A stretch of DNA of 64,000 bases from Halorubrum sp. CBA1229. GTDB taxonomy: Archaea > Halobacteriota > Halobacteria > Halobacteriales > Haloferacaceae. Position numbers and translations under genes: made by a program. The first letter of the stretch is position 1. Each line of letters starts with the position of its first letter. The notes beneath the pieces are model-generated. The model made no database searches. It had not been told where the DNA came from and was given only the letters and a program-made list of their open reading frames with translations. Positions 7,859 through 16,402 of the stretch are shown here, one piece after another. The stretch lies in assembly GCF_003721435.2 (NCBI RefSeq), contig NZ_CP054585.1, positions 1,674,001-1,738,000 on the forward strand, written 5' to 3'.

Positions 7859-8565
7859 GCGAGCCGCTCCAGCGCCTCGATCGGCGCGTCCGTCGCCGCG
7901 GCGCGCTCCGCCAGCGCCGCGGCGCGCTCGCTCACCGCCCGGAGCCGCTCCGCGTCCGCCGCCACGCGCTCGTCGAGGTCGGCGAGCGCGTCGACGCCGC
8001 CGGCGTCTGCGACCGCGTCCGTCGCCGTCGCCACGTCTGCGTCGGTCAGCTGCTCCGCCCGATCGACCCGCGCCTCGACCGCGGCGAACCAGTCGTCGAC
8101 CGCATCGGGGCCCGCGCTCTCCGGCTCGTCGGCATCGCAGGCCCCGTTGTCCTCGCCGGTCACCCGTTCCCCGTCGACCGCCGCGCGCGGCGGCCGATGG
8201 TCACCGAGGTCGCGGAGTGCGGTCGCCACCGCCGACTCGCCGGGTTCGTCGTCGCTCGAACCGACGACTCCGCCGGCGGGTTCGTCCGGGTCGACGGGGT
8301 CGATCTCGGCGATCTCCACCGGCGGCTCGACGGGCCGGGCCGGCACGGCGAAGCCGAACCCGTGTCGCTCCTCCGGACCGATCCGCAGCGTCACGCCGTC
8401 GGCGTCCCAGCCGTCCACCGGCACGCCGGCCCGCCGTGGCGGCAACACGGGCGCGTCGAACCGGCTCTCGATCCGCACGCGGCGCGGGCCGGCGTCGCCG
8501 TTGCGTAGCCGACAGCGCACCAACGACACGTCGCCCGCTCGGTCGACGGTCCACGAGAGGTCCAT
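7855..8565 (-). CDS. Conserved haloarchaeal protein of the mcm-MinD operon (DUF7857-like)
   Basis: 236 residues, no signal or membrane segment. The N-terminal half is beta-rich (MDLSWTVDRAGDVSLVRCRL, then RVRIESRFDAPVLPPRRAG...GPEERHGFGFAVPA), resembling an immunoglobulin-like or arrestin-like fold. The C-terminal half is an acidic linker followed by a helical coiled-coil-like end (VDDWFAAVEARVDRAEQL...LADLDERVAADAERL). ATGA overlap couples it to the MinD-like ATPase, suggesting that the two products work together. DUF number given from memory. Confidence 0.75.
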   Translation of the reverse strand: MDLSWTVDRAGDVSLVRCRLRNGDAGPRRVRIESRFDAPVLPPRRAGVPVDGWDADGVTLRIGPEERHGFGFAVPARPVEPPVEIAEIDPVDPDEPAGGVVGSSDDEPGESAVATALRDLGDHRPPRAAVDGERVTGEDNGACDADEPESAGPDAVDDWFAAVEARVDRAEQLTDADVATATDAVADAGGVDALADLDERVAADAERLRAVSERAAALAERAAATDAPIEALERLA

Positions 8566-8617
8566 ACGTCGGCTGTCGCGGAATCGTATTTAATTATCGA
8601 CCCGACACCGACGCCGA

Positions 8618-9406
8618 TCACGGGTCCGGTGCGGCGTCCGGACGAGCGATCGGTACGTCGAGCACCGCCTCCGGCGGTCTCGACCCTCGCTCGGCGAGCC
8701 AGCGCGCAGCCTCGCGGCCGAGCGTGACCGGCGCGTCGAGGTCGGCGATCCGAACCGCCGCAAGCGACGCGGCGAGCCGCGGCCCGTCGTACTCCGACGG
8801 CCCCGACCCGGCACTTGACGAGTCGCCGTCGGGGACGGCACCGAGCGCGTCGCGGAACGCCGGGTACACGTCGGCCGCGAGCTCGCGGCGCGCCTCCCGC
8901 CGCCGGTTCCGCAGTCGGTCTTCGAGTTCGAGCCGTCGCTCGCGCTCGTCGCGGGCGGCGGCGGCCCGCTCGCGCGCCCGTTCGAGTGCCTGCTCCGCCG
9001 CGATCCGTTCCGTCTGCGCGTTCGAGAGCTCCGCCGCGGCGGACTCGAGGTCGTCGAGCGTCTCCCCCGTCTCCGCCTCGACGGCTCGGCGCGCCCGGAC
9101 GTCGCCGCGGAGCGCCGCGACGCGCTCCTTCAAGCGCTCCTCCTCGCCGCTCGCGTCCGCGACCCGCCGCTTGGCCGCGGCGAGGTCGACCGGCTCGACC
9201 TCGATCGCCGCGACCTCGTCGCGGAGCCGACCGAGCTCGTCGCTCACCGAAGAGTCGCGTCCCCGCGACCGGGCCGCCGCCGCGAGCTCCCGCCGGAGGC
9301 TGGTCCCGGTCGGCAGTCGACCGAGGACCGCCGCGGGGTCGGGGACCGGGGTATCACTCGGCTCTGCCGGCTCCCCCGGCCGCGCCGGCTCCGGCGCCCC
9401 GGTCAC
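8618..9406 (-). CDS. Coiled-coil haloarchaeal protein of the mcm-MinD operon (DUF7856-like)
   Basis: 262 residues. A proline-rich start is followed by LGRLPTGTSLRRELAAAARS and a long charged helix, about residues 55-185, with heptad-like spacing (many ER, AL and EE pairs), which predicts an extended coiled coil. The C-terminal part (AADVYPAFRDALGAVPDG onward) is globular. There is no catalytic motif I can recognise. Starts with a 4-nt overlap on the preceding gene. A coiled coil beside a MinD-type ATPase suggests a scaffold or adaptor; that is inference. Confidence 0.75.
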   Translation of the reverse strand: MTGAPEPARPGEPAEPSDTPVPDPAAVLGRLPTGTSLRRELAAAARSRGRDSSVSDELGRLRDEVAAIEVEPVDLAAAKRRVADASGEEERLKERVAALRGDVRARRAVEAETGETLDDLESAAAELSNAQTERIAAEQALERARERAAAARDERERRLELEDRLRNRRREARRELAADVYPAFRDALGAVPDGDSSSAGSGPSEYDGPRLAASLAAVRIADLDAPVTLGREAARWLAERGSRPPEAVLDVPIARPDAAPDP

Positions 9407-9741
9407 AGCTCCTCGCCCTTCAGCCGCTCCGGGTCCGGGTGCTCCGTCCCGGCCGCGAACGCGGCGTACGGCGTCGCGGGCGCGTCCCTGTCCGAGTACG
9501 CGCTCGCGGCCTCGCGGATCGACTCGTCGAGCGCGACGAACTCGTTGAACGGCTCCGTCCGCTCGATCTGGACGTCGCCGCCGTGCGACTCACGAAGTCG
9601 GACGGCGAGGAACGCGGCGTACTCCGTCGCCTCGAGCAGCGCCGCCCGCCCGAACCGGCGGACGACCGGCTCCTCGTGGCGCCGACACAGGTTCCGGAGG
9701 CCGGTGCGGGCCGCCTCCGAATACGTCACGATCAGCAGCAC
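9403..9741 (-). CDS. Small haloarchaeal protein of the mcm-MinD operon (DUF7855-like)
   Basis: 112 residues beginning MLLIVTYSEAARTGLRNLC and continuing with a basic helix (RRHEEPVVRRFGRAALLEATE) and AFLAVRLRESHGGDVQIERTEPFNEF. No signal peptide. The N-terminal strand-helix layout could be a small alpha/beta fold. Function unknown. It lies 39 nt after the preceding gene and overlaps the coiled-coil gene by 4 nt. Confidence 0.75.
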   Translation of the reverse strand: MLLIVTYSEAARTGLRNLCRRHEEPVVRRFGRAALLEATEYAAFLAVRLRESHGGDVQIERTEPFNEFVALDESIREAASAYSDRDAPATPYAAFAAGTEHPDPERLKGEEL

Positions 9742-9780
9742 GGACGCGGCTGATCGAGGGCCGAACTTATCGGTTCCGAA

Positions 9781-10134
9781 CTACTTCGAATCGCCTACCA
9801 GTTCGACCTCGAACTCGGGGACTGCGTCGTTTTCGAGGTCTGTCAGATCTCTCTGACGTTCGGTTTCTCCCGCGCCGCTCGCGTCGTCCGCGTCGATCCC
9901 GGAGAGCGCGAGCACGCGCTCGCGCGCCGCCGGCGCCGACGGCGCCACGACGACCCGCCCGTCGATCGGATCCTCGCCGACCGCGCGGAACACGTCGTCG
10001 TCGCCGTCGAACTCCGTGGCGTAGGTCCGGAGCACCGCCGCCACCCGCCGCTCCGTGTCGGCGAGGTCGGCCTCGCCGTTCTCGAACGCGCGCAGGGCGT
10101 CCTCGACGTTCCGTATCGCTGAGATGCGGTCCAT
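9781..10134 (-). CDS. Small haloarchaeal protein directly downstream of mcm (DUF7854-like)
   Basis: 117 residues. An N-terminal helical region (ISAIRNVEDALRAFENGEAD, LADTERRVAAVLRTYATEF) is followed by DGRVVVAPSAPAARERVLAL and an acidic tail. Its ATG directly abuts the mcm stop codon (TAGATG), so it is translated from the mcm transcript. No known domain is recognised; constant linkage to mcm suggests a replication-related or cell-cycle role, which is inference. Confidence 0.75.
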   Translation of the reverse strand: MDRISAIRNVEDALRAFENGEADLADTERRVAAVLRTYATEFDGDDDVFRAVGEDPIDGRVVVAPSAPAARERVLALSGIDADDASGAGETERQRDLTDLENDAVPEFEVELVGDSK

Positions 10135-13100
10135 CTACGTCGTCCGGAGGTGCCCCTGCTTCGGTTCGTACACCTCGCCCTTCGTCCGGAGCTTCTCGAT
10201 CTCCTGTTCGGCTTTCCCGGGGTCCATCCCGATCTCGCCGGCGCGGTCGAGCACCTCCTCGATGGGCGCGCCCTCTTGGTACTCCTCCTCGATGTCCGCG
10301 ATCAGTCCCTTGATGTTCTTGATGCGGTCGCGCTGGCTCTTGGAGGTGCCCGTCTCCACCACGTCGGCGTCGAACTGCCCCGTCTCGGGGTCGACGCCGA
10401 TATCCTTGAGACAGGACTCGACGATGTCGGTCGCGCGGTCGGCGTCCTCGCGCTCGACGGTGTCCGAGAGCCGGAGCCGCGCGCTCGCCTCCGCGAGCCG
10501 CACCATCGCCTCCAGCTTCCGGGCGGTGACGGGCACCGGTGCGTCCTCGTCGGCGCCCTTCGAGCGCAGGTCGACGTAGAACTCCTCGATGAGCTCCTTC
10601 GCCTCCTCCGTCATCGTCGGGTAACAGGAGCGCTTCGCGTGAGCGATGTACTTCCGAAGCAGCTCGGCGTCGATCTCCGGGGCGACCTCCTGGGTCACCT
10701 CCGCCACCTGCTCCGACGTGAACTCCGAGCTCGCCAGCTCCTCGCGCTGGGTGTTGAGCTCGCCGGCGTAGTTCGTCTTGATGATGTGTTTCGCCAGCCG
10801 GGAGTCGTGTTCGGGGTCCGGGCTGTCAGTCACCGTGAAGATCAGGTCGAACCGCGAGATGAGCGCGGGTTCGAGGTCGATCTGCTCGCCGATCGGCTCG
10901 TACTGGTCGAACCGGCCGTACTTCGGGTTCGCCGCGCCGAGGAGCGAACACCGCGCCTTCAGCGTCGCGTTGATTCCGGCCTTCGAGACGGAGATCTTCT
11001 GCTGTTCGAGCCCCTCGTGCATCGCGGAGCGGTCGGAGGAGTTGTGGACGACCACGCCGTTCGCGACGAAGTTGTGCGTCTCGTCGACGGTCAGGTCGTA
11101 CACCTTCGGGCTCCGCCCGTCCTCGATCCGAGCCAGGAGCGAGCGCAGTTCGTCCTTGACGGCGCCGACTTCGGCTCCGATCGCTTCGTGGAGATCGCCG
11201 AGCCTGTCGGTCTCGACGGCCCCGGACAGCCACCGCGACACGGTCGCTTGATCCACGTCGAGCGACGAGGCCACGTCGGACTGACTGACGCCGTACGCCT
11301 CGAGCGCCGCCGATAGCTCCTCTCTCGTTTCCCCGACTGAATCGCGTTCAAGCAGACTCCGCGCGCGTCGTTCGATGCCCTCGACCGGACCGCCGAGAAC
11401 CTCTGCAAGCCGCTGTCGGAGCACCTCGCGACGGTGTTCGGTCGACTCCGGCGGCACCGTTTCAACCGACTCGACGCGGCGCCACTTCACGTCGCCGCGG
11501 ACGAACTCGCGAAGGTCGCCGAGGTCGGTCTTCGTAATCTCGATGAGGATCCCCCGAAGTCGGTCGGCCACCGTTCGCCGAGCAGAGTCGCTCTCGCCCC
11601 ACTCGCGGGAAATCCGCTGTTGTGACAGCGCCGTTCCCTCAGCCAGTTCGGACTGCGAGACGTGATACCGGCCTCGAAGCTCGGAGATGGTTTCCCACGT
11701 CGGATCCTCGCCGAGCCGGTCTCTGTCTTCGGCGGCCGTCTCCAGTCTCTCCTCGAACGCGGTCAGCACCCGCTGCGCTCGATGGAGCGACACGTTCGCG
11801 GCGCCGCTCTCGAAGTCGTGATACGTGACCGCGTCGAGCCCGCACTCGCTCTGGTGAAGCCGGAGCGACTCGCGACACTCCGCGAGTAGGCCGTCTATCT
11901 CCGGAATCACGTCGAGAATCGTGCGGTCGCCGTCGGCGGCCTCGACGACGCAGTCGAGCGCCTCCGCCTTTCGGGTGGCGGTGAATCCGATAGCGCGGCG
12001 GAACGCCGCGAGCGAGTCCGCGTCCGTCACCGTGAGGTAGTACACGTCTCGGCCCCCGTTTCGTTCGCGGCGCTGGAGCTGGCTCGACACGCCGAACTGT
12101 AAGAGGAGGGTCCGCGCCCCTCGAAGCAGGTCTCGGCTCGCCGACGCTATCCGAACGTTACCCGCGGACTCGTCGACGTGCCCCTCGCTGTCGGCCAGCG
12201 CGCGGACGAACGCCGCCTTCGCCGCTCGACTTCCGGTCGAAACTGGGGCCGGGAAGCACTTCTCGTCGTATCGACCGAGGTTCATCCCCGCGTCGAGGAC
12301 GGCGTCGGCGTGTTCCTTCCCGGTGACTCGAACCGTCTCGGTGCCGTCGTCACGCTTCTCGCTCGGCGGACGGGTCGGTTCTGTACCGAACGCCTCCTGC
12401 GCCGCCCGCTCGAAGTCGGCCAGCAGTTCCTCGTCGGTGTTGGTGAACCGGACGCCGTAGACGCCCTCCTCCCGATCGTAGTAGACGTTCCCGTCGCCGG
12501 AGAGGTATCCGAGAACGCTCGCCATCGCGGCGTCGACTCCTCCGCTGTCACCGACGGACCCGGCGTCGATACTACCGCCTGCAGCCGCCACCGCTCCCGC
12601 GCCGTCCGTCGCTTTCGTCGGCATCTCGCGGGAGACGTACACCCAGTCGCCGTCGTCGAGCGCCGCCGCCTCGCGCTCGACGCGCTCGCCGTCGTCGAGG
12701 ACGAAGAACGGGTGGTCCGCCGTCGCCGTCAGCGACTCGCCGGTCTCTGTCGTCACGCGGGTCAGCTCCGAGGGCGCGTCGTACTCGTGGACCGAGAACA
12801 CGGGACGCTCGACCAGATCTCCCTCCTCGTCCATCGTCCAGACGTCCAGATCGACGTCGCGGATTCGTCGGCCGTTCGAGAGCTCCTCGATTTCGCCGTC
12901 TTCCGCGGCCTCCCGTGCCAGATCGTCGATTCGCTCCACGCGCCCGTCGGCGAGCGAGACCAGCGTGTCGCCGGTCACGCAGTCCATCTTGTCCAGCTCG
13001 TCGACCGCGGCGATCCCCTTGTCTGCGAGGACAAGAGCACCGGCTTCGAGCGACCACTGCTGGCCGTCGCCGAAGTCGTCTCTCACAGCCGCGGCCGTAT

Positions 13101-15747
13101 TGTGCGTCACGATCCCGTTTCCGAGGAAGTTGTGGGTGTCCGGGACCGTGAGGTCGAACACCTCTTTTTTTCCGGTGTGTTCGGCGTCAACGACTTCGTC
13201 CCAGACGAGGTCGGCGTCGGCAACCTCCTCGACATCCCCGGCGATCGCGCCGAGATCGAGACTATCCACGATGGCTTTCGCCCGGGAACGACTTGGGTTC
13301 TGCCCTTTTACGATATTCTGGCGGTATGCTGTAGACCCGCCGTCTGCCCGTGCGAGTGCGCTCCCCACCGGAAGCCGTTCACCACGCCGAGGCACGTCGC
13401 GGACGATGCTGCCTAGCGCCCGTGATTTTGCAGTCGACCGGAATCCGATCTGATCGGCGAACGCGTCGAGTTCCTTCCCATAAATGGCGAGGTGCGTTTG
13501 GATCGAAGTCGATTCGATTTCGTTTCCGTCCGCCCGTGTGTAGGTCCCGCGGCGGTCACGCTCACGGGTTCGCGAACGGACGCCGTACGTCTCCAACATC
13601 AGTTGGACTTGCTCCGCGAGTTCGCCACAGACGGTCGAGAACTGGACGCTCGATCCGCCGTCGTCACGTCCGCAAACTGACCCGTCCGCATCGAACAGGC
13701 CCCGGAGGAATGCGTCAGCGTGCTCCGCTGTCGTGAGTCCGGGATCGAGACGGATGTCGTCTTTCGGCGATTCGACGCCAACGTTGGCGAAAAAGCGGGC
13801 GACGGTCGCGCTGTGAAGACGAATGCAGGGGACACGCTCGTCCTGGTACTCGACCTGGACGGACCTCCCGAATTTGGCCTCGATGATATCGGCGGCCTGT
13901 TTCAGCAGGTCCGTGTCCGAGTTCGAGATCCGGACGTGACCGCGGTTGCCCCCTCGACGCGACACCATCACGTCGCCGTCACCGAAGACGAGTCCGATCA
14001 AATACATCAGATCCGCGTCGAACTTCTCGGGGATCGTCACACCGCTTCCGTGCCGAAGCATCGCCCGTTCGAGGCCGATGTCGTCGAGATGGACGTCGAG
14101 TGCATCGAGGACCGTATCGAGCTTTTCGCGTGGAATGTGACGGTTCGAGAGCGTGTCGTAAATAAAGTCCTCCGAGAGATCGAGTTCGGCGGCCGCGTTA
14201 CGAAGCGTCCCGAACTCCTCGCAGAGACGAGTGCGGAGGCGTTCGATCGACTCGTCCGTCGGTTTCAGCTTTTCACCCGTGAACTCGACGTACTCACGAA
14301 CTGACGGCGATGACCGGTCGATCCCGGTGTATCGGGGAACTGCGACGTGGTCGCCAACACCGACCTCCGAAATCTCGCGCCACTCGATGCCGTGCTCGTC
14401 ACAGACGAGAACCGGCGTATTGACCGACGCTTCGAGATCCTTTCCGTGTGCCGTCTCGATCCGCCGACAGGACTTCTCGGGCATTCGCCACACGTGAGAA
14501 CTCTCCGCGAGCTCGATCGAGCCGTTGGCACGGTCGAACGTGTACAGATCGCGCGTCGATTCTGCGGCCGTTTCGATCTCGACCGGATCGGGATGCCGGT
14601 CTGTGGCGATCTCCCGAATCGGGACGAACCCGTCGCTCGTGTGAATCTTCGTGTCACCAACTACGCAAAGCCCCGCAGCAGATGATCCTTTACCAGACGT
14701 ATAAACTGACCTTGGAGCAATATTCTCGACATAACTGATCATTTGAGACTTTCCCGTACCCGGATCCCCGATCAGGAGCATATGCAGGTCCCCGCGGATC
14801 CGCGAGCCGTCGGGGAGGTGTTTGGTGACGCCGGAGAACAGCTGGAGAATCATCGCGAGCTTCTCCTCCTCGTAGCCGTAGATGGCCGGGGCAATGGAGC
14901 CGACCATCGCCTCGTAGATGTCGTCGCGGTTGGAGAGCTCGATGATCTCGCGTTTGTCCGCCTCGGTGATGTCCATGTCCTCGAACTCCTCGTCCTCGAT
15001 AGAGATGGAGACGCCGTCCATGTACAGATCGAAGATGGCGGACTTCTCGTTGCCCTGCTCGACCTGCTCGATGTGGAGGACGCCGACGCAGGTGACGTGG
15101 TCGCCGGGGCTCACCTTCCCGGTGATGTCGTCGACGATGTCGACGTCCAGCGACTGGGGGGTCTCCCCGCCGCGGAGCCCCTCGGGCGACTCCTGAATGC
15201 GGAGCTTCTGGGAGTCGATGAACTCCGACTGGTCGAAGTTAACGCGGAAGGGGCCCTGCCGCTCGCAGCCCTGACACTCGTGGGGCTCCTGGAAGCCGCC
15301 GTCGCTCTGGGGGATGTACGTCATTGTGCCGCAGCGCTGGCACTCGAAGGCGGCCTCGGTCACCTTTGGGCGGACGTCGGTCGCCTTGCGGACGATCCCC
15401 TTGACCGAGACGAGCTTCCCGATGTGGTCGTCGTGGACGCGGATCCCGCGGATGTCGATGCTCTCGGGGAGGTTCTCGATGCGGACGTGCGCGCGGCCGA
15501 GGCTGACGTCGGCGGGGAGGTCGTAGAGCCGCAGCGCCTCCTCGGCGTACTCGCGCATCTGATCCGGCTTCGTGCGGAAGTCCTCCGCGAGGTCGCGGTC
15601 GAACTGGAACAGATCGTCGTAGTCGACGTACAGGGAGCGCTGTTCGTTGGGGTATCGCTGCGCGAGGGTGCCGATCTCCTCGCGGTAGTAGTTGCGGTAG
15701 AACTGAATGAACCGCTCCGTGAGGTCCTGATTCCCGGCCTGAGCCAT
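10135..15747 (-). CDS. mcm: MCM replicative DNA helicase, interrupted by two inteins
   Basis: 1870 codons encode a 700-residue MCM after removal of two inteins. N-terminal domain with C4 zinc motif (C136, C139, C158, C161); Walker A GDPGTGKS at 327-334; Walker B ending DELDKMD at 916-922; arginine-finger/sensor region and a C-terminal winged helix (to 1870). Exteins are residues 1-360, 884-922 and 1570-1870. The homohexamer unwinds DNA at the replication fork using ATP. Both inteins sit in the ATPase core, so the helicase depends on splicing. First gene of a seven-gene minus-strand operon ending at 6421. Confidence 0.97.
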   Translation of the reverse strand: MAQAGNQDLTERFIQFYRNYYREEIGTLAQRYPNEQRSLYVDYDDLFQFDRDLAEDFRTKPDQMREYAEEALRLYDLPADVSLGRAHVRIENLPESIDIRGIRVHDDHIGKLVSVKGIVRKATDVRPKVTEAAFECQRCGTMTYIPQSDGGFQEPHECQGCERQGPFRVNFDQSEFIDSQKLRIQESPEGLRGGETPQSLDVDIVDDITGKVSPGDHVTCVGVLHIEQVEQGNEKSAIFDLYMDGVSISIEDEEFEDMDITEADKREIIELSNRDDIYEAMVGSIAPAIYGYEEEKLAMILQLFSGVTKHLPDGSRIRGDLHMLLIGDPGTGKSQMISYVENIAPRSVYTSGKGSSAAGLCVVGDTKIHTSDGFVPIREIATDRHPDPVEIETAAESTRDLYTFDRANGSIELAESSHVWRMPEKSCRRIETAHGKDLEASVNTPVLVCDEHGIEWREISEVGVGDHVAVPRYTGIDRSSPSVREYVEFTGEKLKPTDESIERLRTRLCEEFGTLRNAAAELDLSEDFIYDTLSNRHIPREKLDTVLDALDVHLDDIGLERAMLRHGSGVTIPEKFDADLMYLIGLVFGDGDVMVSRRGGNRGHVRISNSDTDLLKQAADIIEAKFGRSVQVEYQDERVPCIRLHSATVARFFANVGVESPKDDIRLDPGLTTAEHADAFLRGLFDADGSVCGRDDGGSSVQFSTVCGELAEQVQLMLETYGVRSRTRERDRRGTYTRADGNEIESTSIQTHLAIYGKELDAFADQIGFRSTAKSRALGSIVRDVPRRGERLPVGSALARADGGSTAYRQNIVKGQNPSRSRAKAIVDSLDLGAIAGDVEEVADADLVWDEVVDAEHTGKKEVFDLTVPDTHNFLGNGIVTHNTAAAVRDDFGDGQQWSLEAGALVLADKGIAAVDELDKMDCVTGDTLVSLADGRVERIDDLAREAAEDGEIEELSNGRRIRDVDLDVWTMDEEGDLVERPVFSVHEYDAPSELTRVTTETGESLTATADHPFFVLDDGERVEREAAALDDGDWVYVSREMPTKATDGAGAVAAAGGSIDAGSVGDSGGVDAAMASVLGYLSGDGNVYYDREEGVYGVRFTNTDEELLADFERAAQEAFGTEPTRPPSEKRDDGTETVRVTGKEHADAVLDAGMNLGRYDEKCFPAPVSTGSRAAKAAFVRALADSEGHVDESAGNVRIASASRDLLRGARTLLLQFGVSSQLQRRERNGGRDVYYLTVTDADSLAAFRRAIGFTATRKAEALDCVVEAADGDRTILDVIPEIDGLLAECRESLRLHQSECGLDAVTYHDFESGAANVSLHRAQRVLTAFEERLETAAEDRDRLGEDPTWETISELRGRYHVSQSELAEGTALSQQRISREWGESDSARRTVADRLRGILIEITKTDLGDLREFVRGDVKWRRVESVETVPPESTEHRREVLRQRLAEVLGGPVEGIERRARSLLERDSVGETREELSAALEAYGVSQSDVASSLDVDQATVSRWLSGAVETDRLGDLHEAIGAEVGAVKDELRSLLARIEDGRSPKVYDLTVDETHNFVANGVVVHNSSDRSAMHEGLEQQKISVSKAGINATLKARCSLLGAANPKYGRFDQYEPIGEQIDLEPALISRFDLIFTVTDSPDPEHDSRLAKHIIKTNYAGELNTQREELASSEFTSEQVAEVTQEVAPEIDAELLRKYIAHAKRSCYPTMTEEAKELIEEFYVDLRSKGADEDAPVPVTARKLEAMVRLAEASARLRLSDTVEREDADRATDIVESCLKDIGVDPETGQFDADVVETGTSKSQRDRIKNIKGLIADIEEEYQEGAPIEEVLDRAGEIGMDPGKAEQEIEKLRTKGEVYEPKQGHLRTT
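11041..12981 (-). other. Intein 2 in MCM (647 aa, LAGLIDADG endonuclease, HTH segments)
   Basis: In-frame insertion after DELDKMD, from C923 (CVTGDTLVSLADG) to HN1569 followed by serine of the extein, the normal chemistry for class 1 splicing. Block B has TADHPF with H1012. LAGLIDADG motifs are LGYLSGDG (1079-1086) and VRALADSEG (1181-1189). The C-terminal part is unusually long: helix-turn-helix-like segments at about 1363-1383 and 1486-1508, the latter lying between VESVETV (1431) and KVYDLTV (1548), inside what is normally a continuous Hint C-terminal domain. Confidence 0.95.
13099..14667 (-). other. Intein 1 in MCM (523 aa, LAGLIDADG endonuclease)
   Basis: In-frame insertion after GKGSSAAGL, from C361 (CVVGDTKIHTSDGF) to HN883 followed by threonine. 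The two homing-endonuclease motifs LIGLVFGDG (583-591) and LRGLFDADG (681-689) both keep their acidic residues, so the endonuclease may be active. The block-B position reads VNTPVLV where most inteins have T-x-x-H, so the assisting histidine appears to be missing. An HTH-like stretch lies at about 514-550. The reading frame uses more A/T-ending codons than the host gene. Confidence 0.95.
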
Positions 15748-15860
15748 TACGAAATCCCTTCGTCGCCATCACGTATGAACCTCATGTTCGGAGCGGAGGT
15801 GGACTTGGCGGGCCCCGTTCGGCTCCCGAACTCGATCCCCCTCGGCCCGAGGCGGCCTCG

Positions 15861-16223
15861 CTACGCCTTCGTCACGAACGTCGCGTCGGCCGAGGTGCGG
15901 CCCTCGTTGAACGAGAGCACCTTGGCGCGGATCACGTCGCCCGTCGAGAGGTCGCGCGGGATGTCCTCGGTGAAGACGACGAACCCCTCGACCTTGCCGA
16001 CGGCGACCTCCTCGCCGGAGTGGTGGTCGGTGAGTTCGGTGACGCCGAACTCGTACGTCTCGCCGATCTCGACGGGCGGCTCGCGCTCTTGTGCGGCGTC
16101 GTGGGCGCGCTTCGACTCCCGCGCTTCCTCTGACGGCCCGCGGAGGCGACTGACGACGGCCAACAGGACGAGCAGGGCGATCACGGCCACGGCCCCCATG
16201 ACGAGCGGGTCCGACGGTATCAT
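15861..16223 (-). CDS. TRAM-domain protein with N-terminal membrane anchor
   Basis: 120 residues: one transmembrane helix (about 8-25, VMGAVAVIALLVLLAVVSRL), a charged linker, then a TRAM domain (about 50-120: PVEIGETYEFGVTELT...GKVEGFVVFTEDIP...GDVIRAKVLSFNEGRTSADATFV). TRAM domains bind RNA in archaea. Membrane anchoring of a TRAM domain is typical of haloarchaeal members. ATG 16223 is preceded by a GTTTACG box about 25 nt upstream, fitting a leaderless start; an upstream start at 16313 would add an unconserved extension. Confidence 0.85.
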   Translation of the reverse strand: MIPSDPLVMGAVAVIALLVLLAVVSRLRGPSEEARESKRAHDAAQEREPPVEIGETYEFGVTELTDHHSGEEVAVGKVEGFVVFTEDIPRDLSTGDVIRAKVLSFNEGRTSADATFVTKA

Positions 16224-16402
16224 ACCGGCCGGTCGGTCCGCGGTCACGTAAACGCTCGGGGTCGACGACGGCGAACGCGCCCGTCCGAACGGACCGCGCT
16301 CCGCCGGCCACATGAGAAACGCCTTTGCGCTGGAGCCCCCCGACTCGACGTGATGCGAACAACGCTCGGTCGCCGTCGACTCGCCCGCGAGCGTGGTGCG
16401 GC

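Noticed and set aside
11041-14667. Insertion sequences or fused genes in mcm
   Set aside because: Both insertions are in frame with Cys1, LAGLIDADG motifs, terminal His-Asn and Ser/Thr +1: textbook inteins, not transposons.
16325-16402. TTG start giving a longer helicase
   Set aside because: The added 26 residues are Arg/Pro-rich and unlike the family; GTG 16403 sits right at the conserved start.
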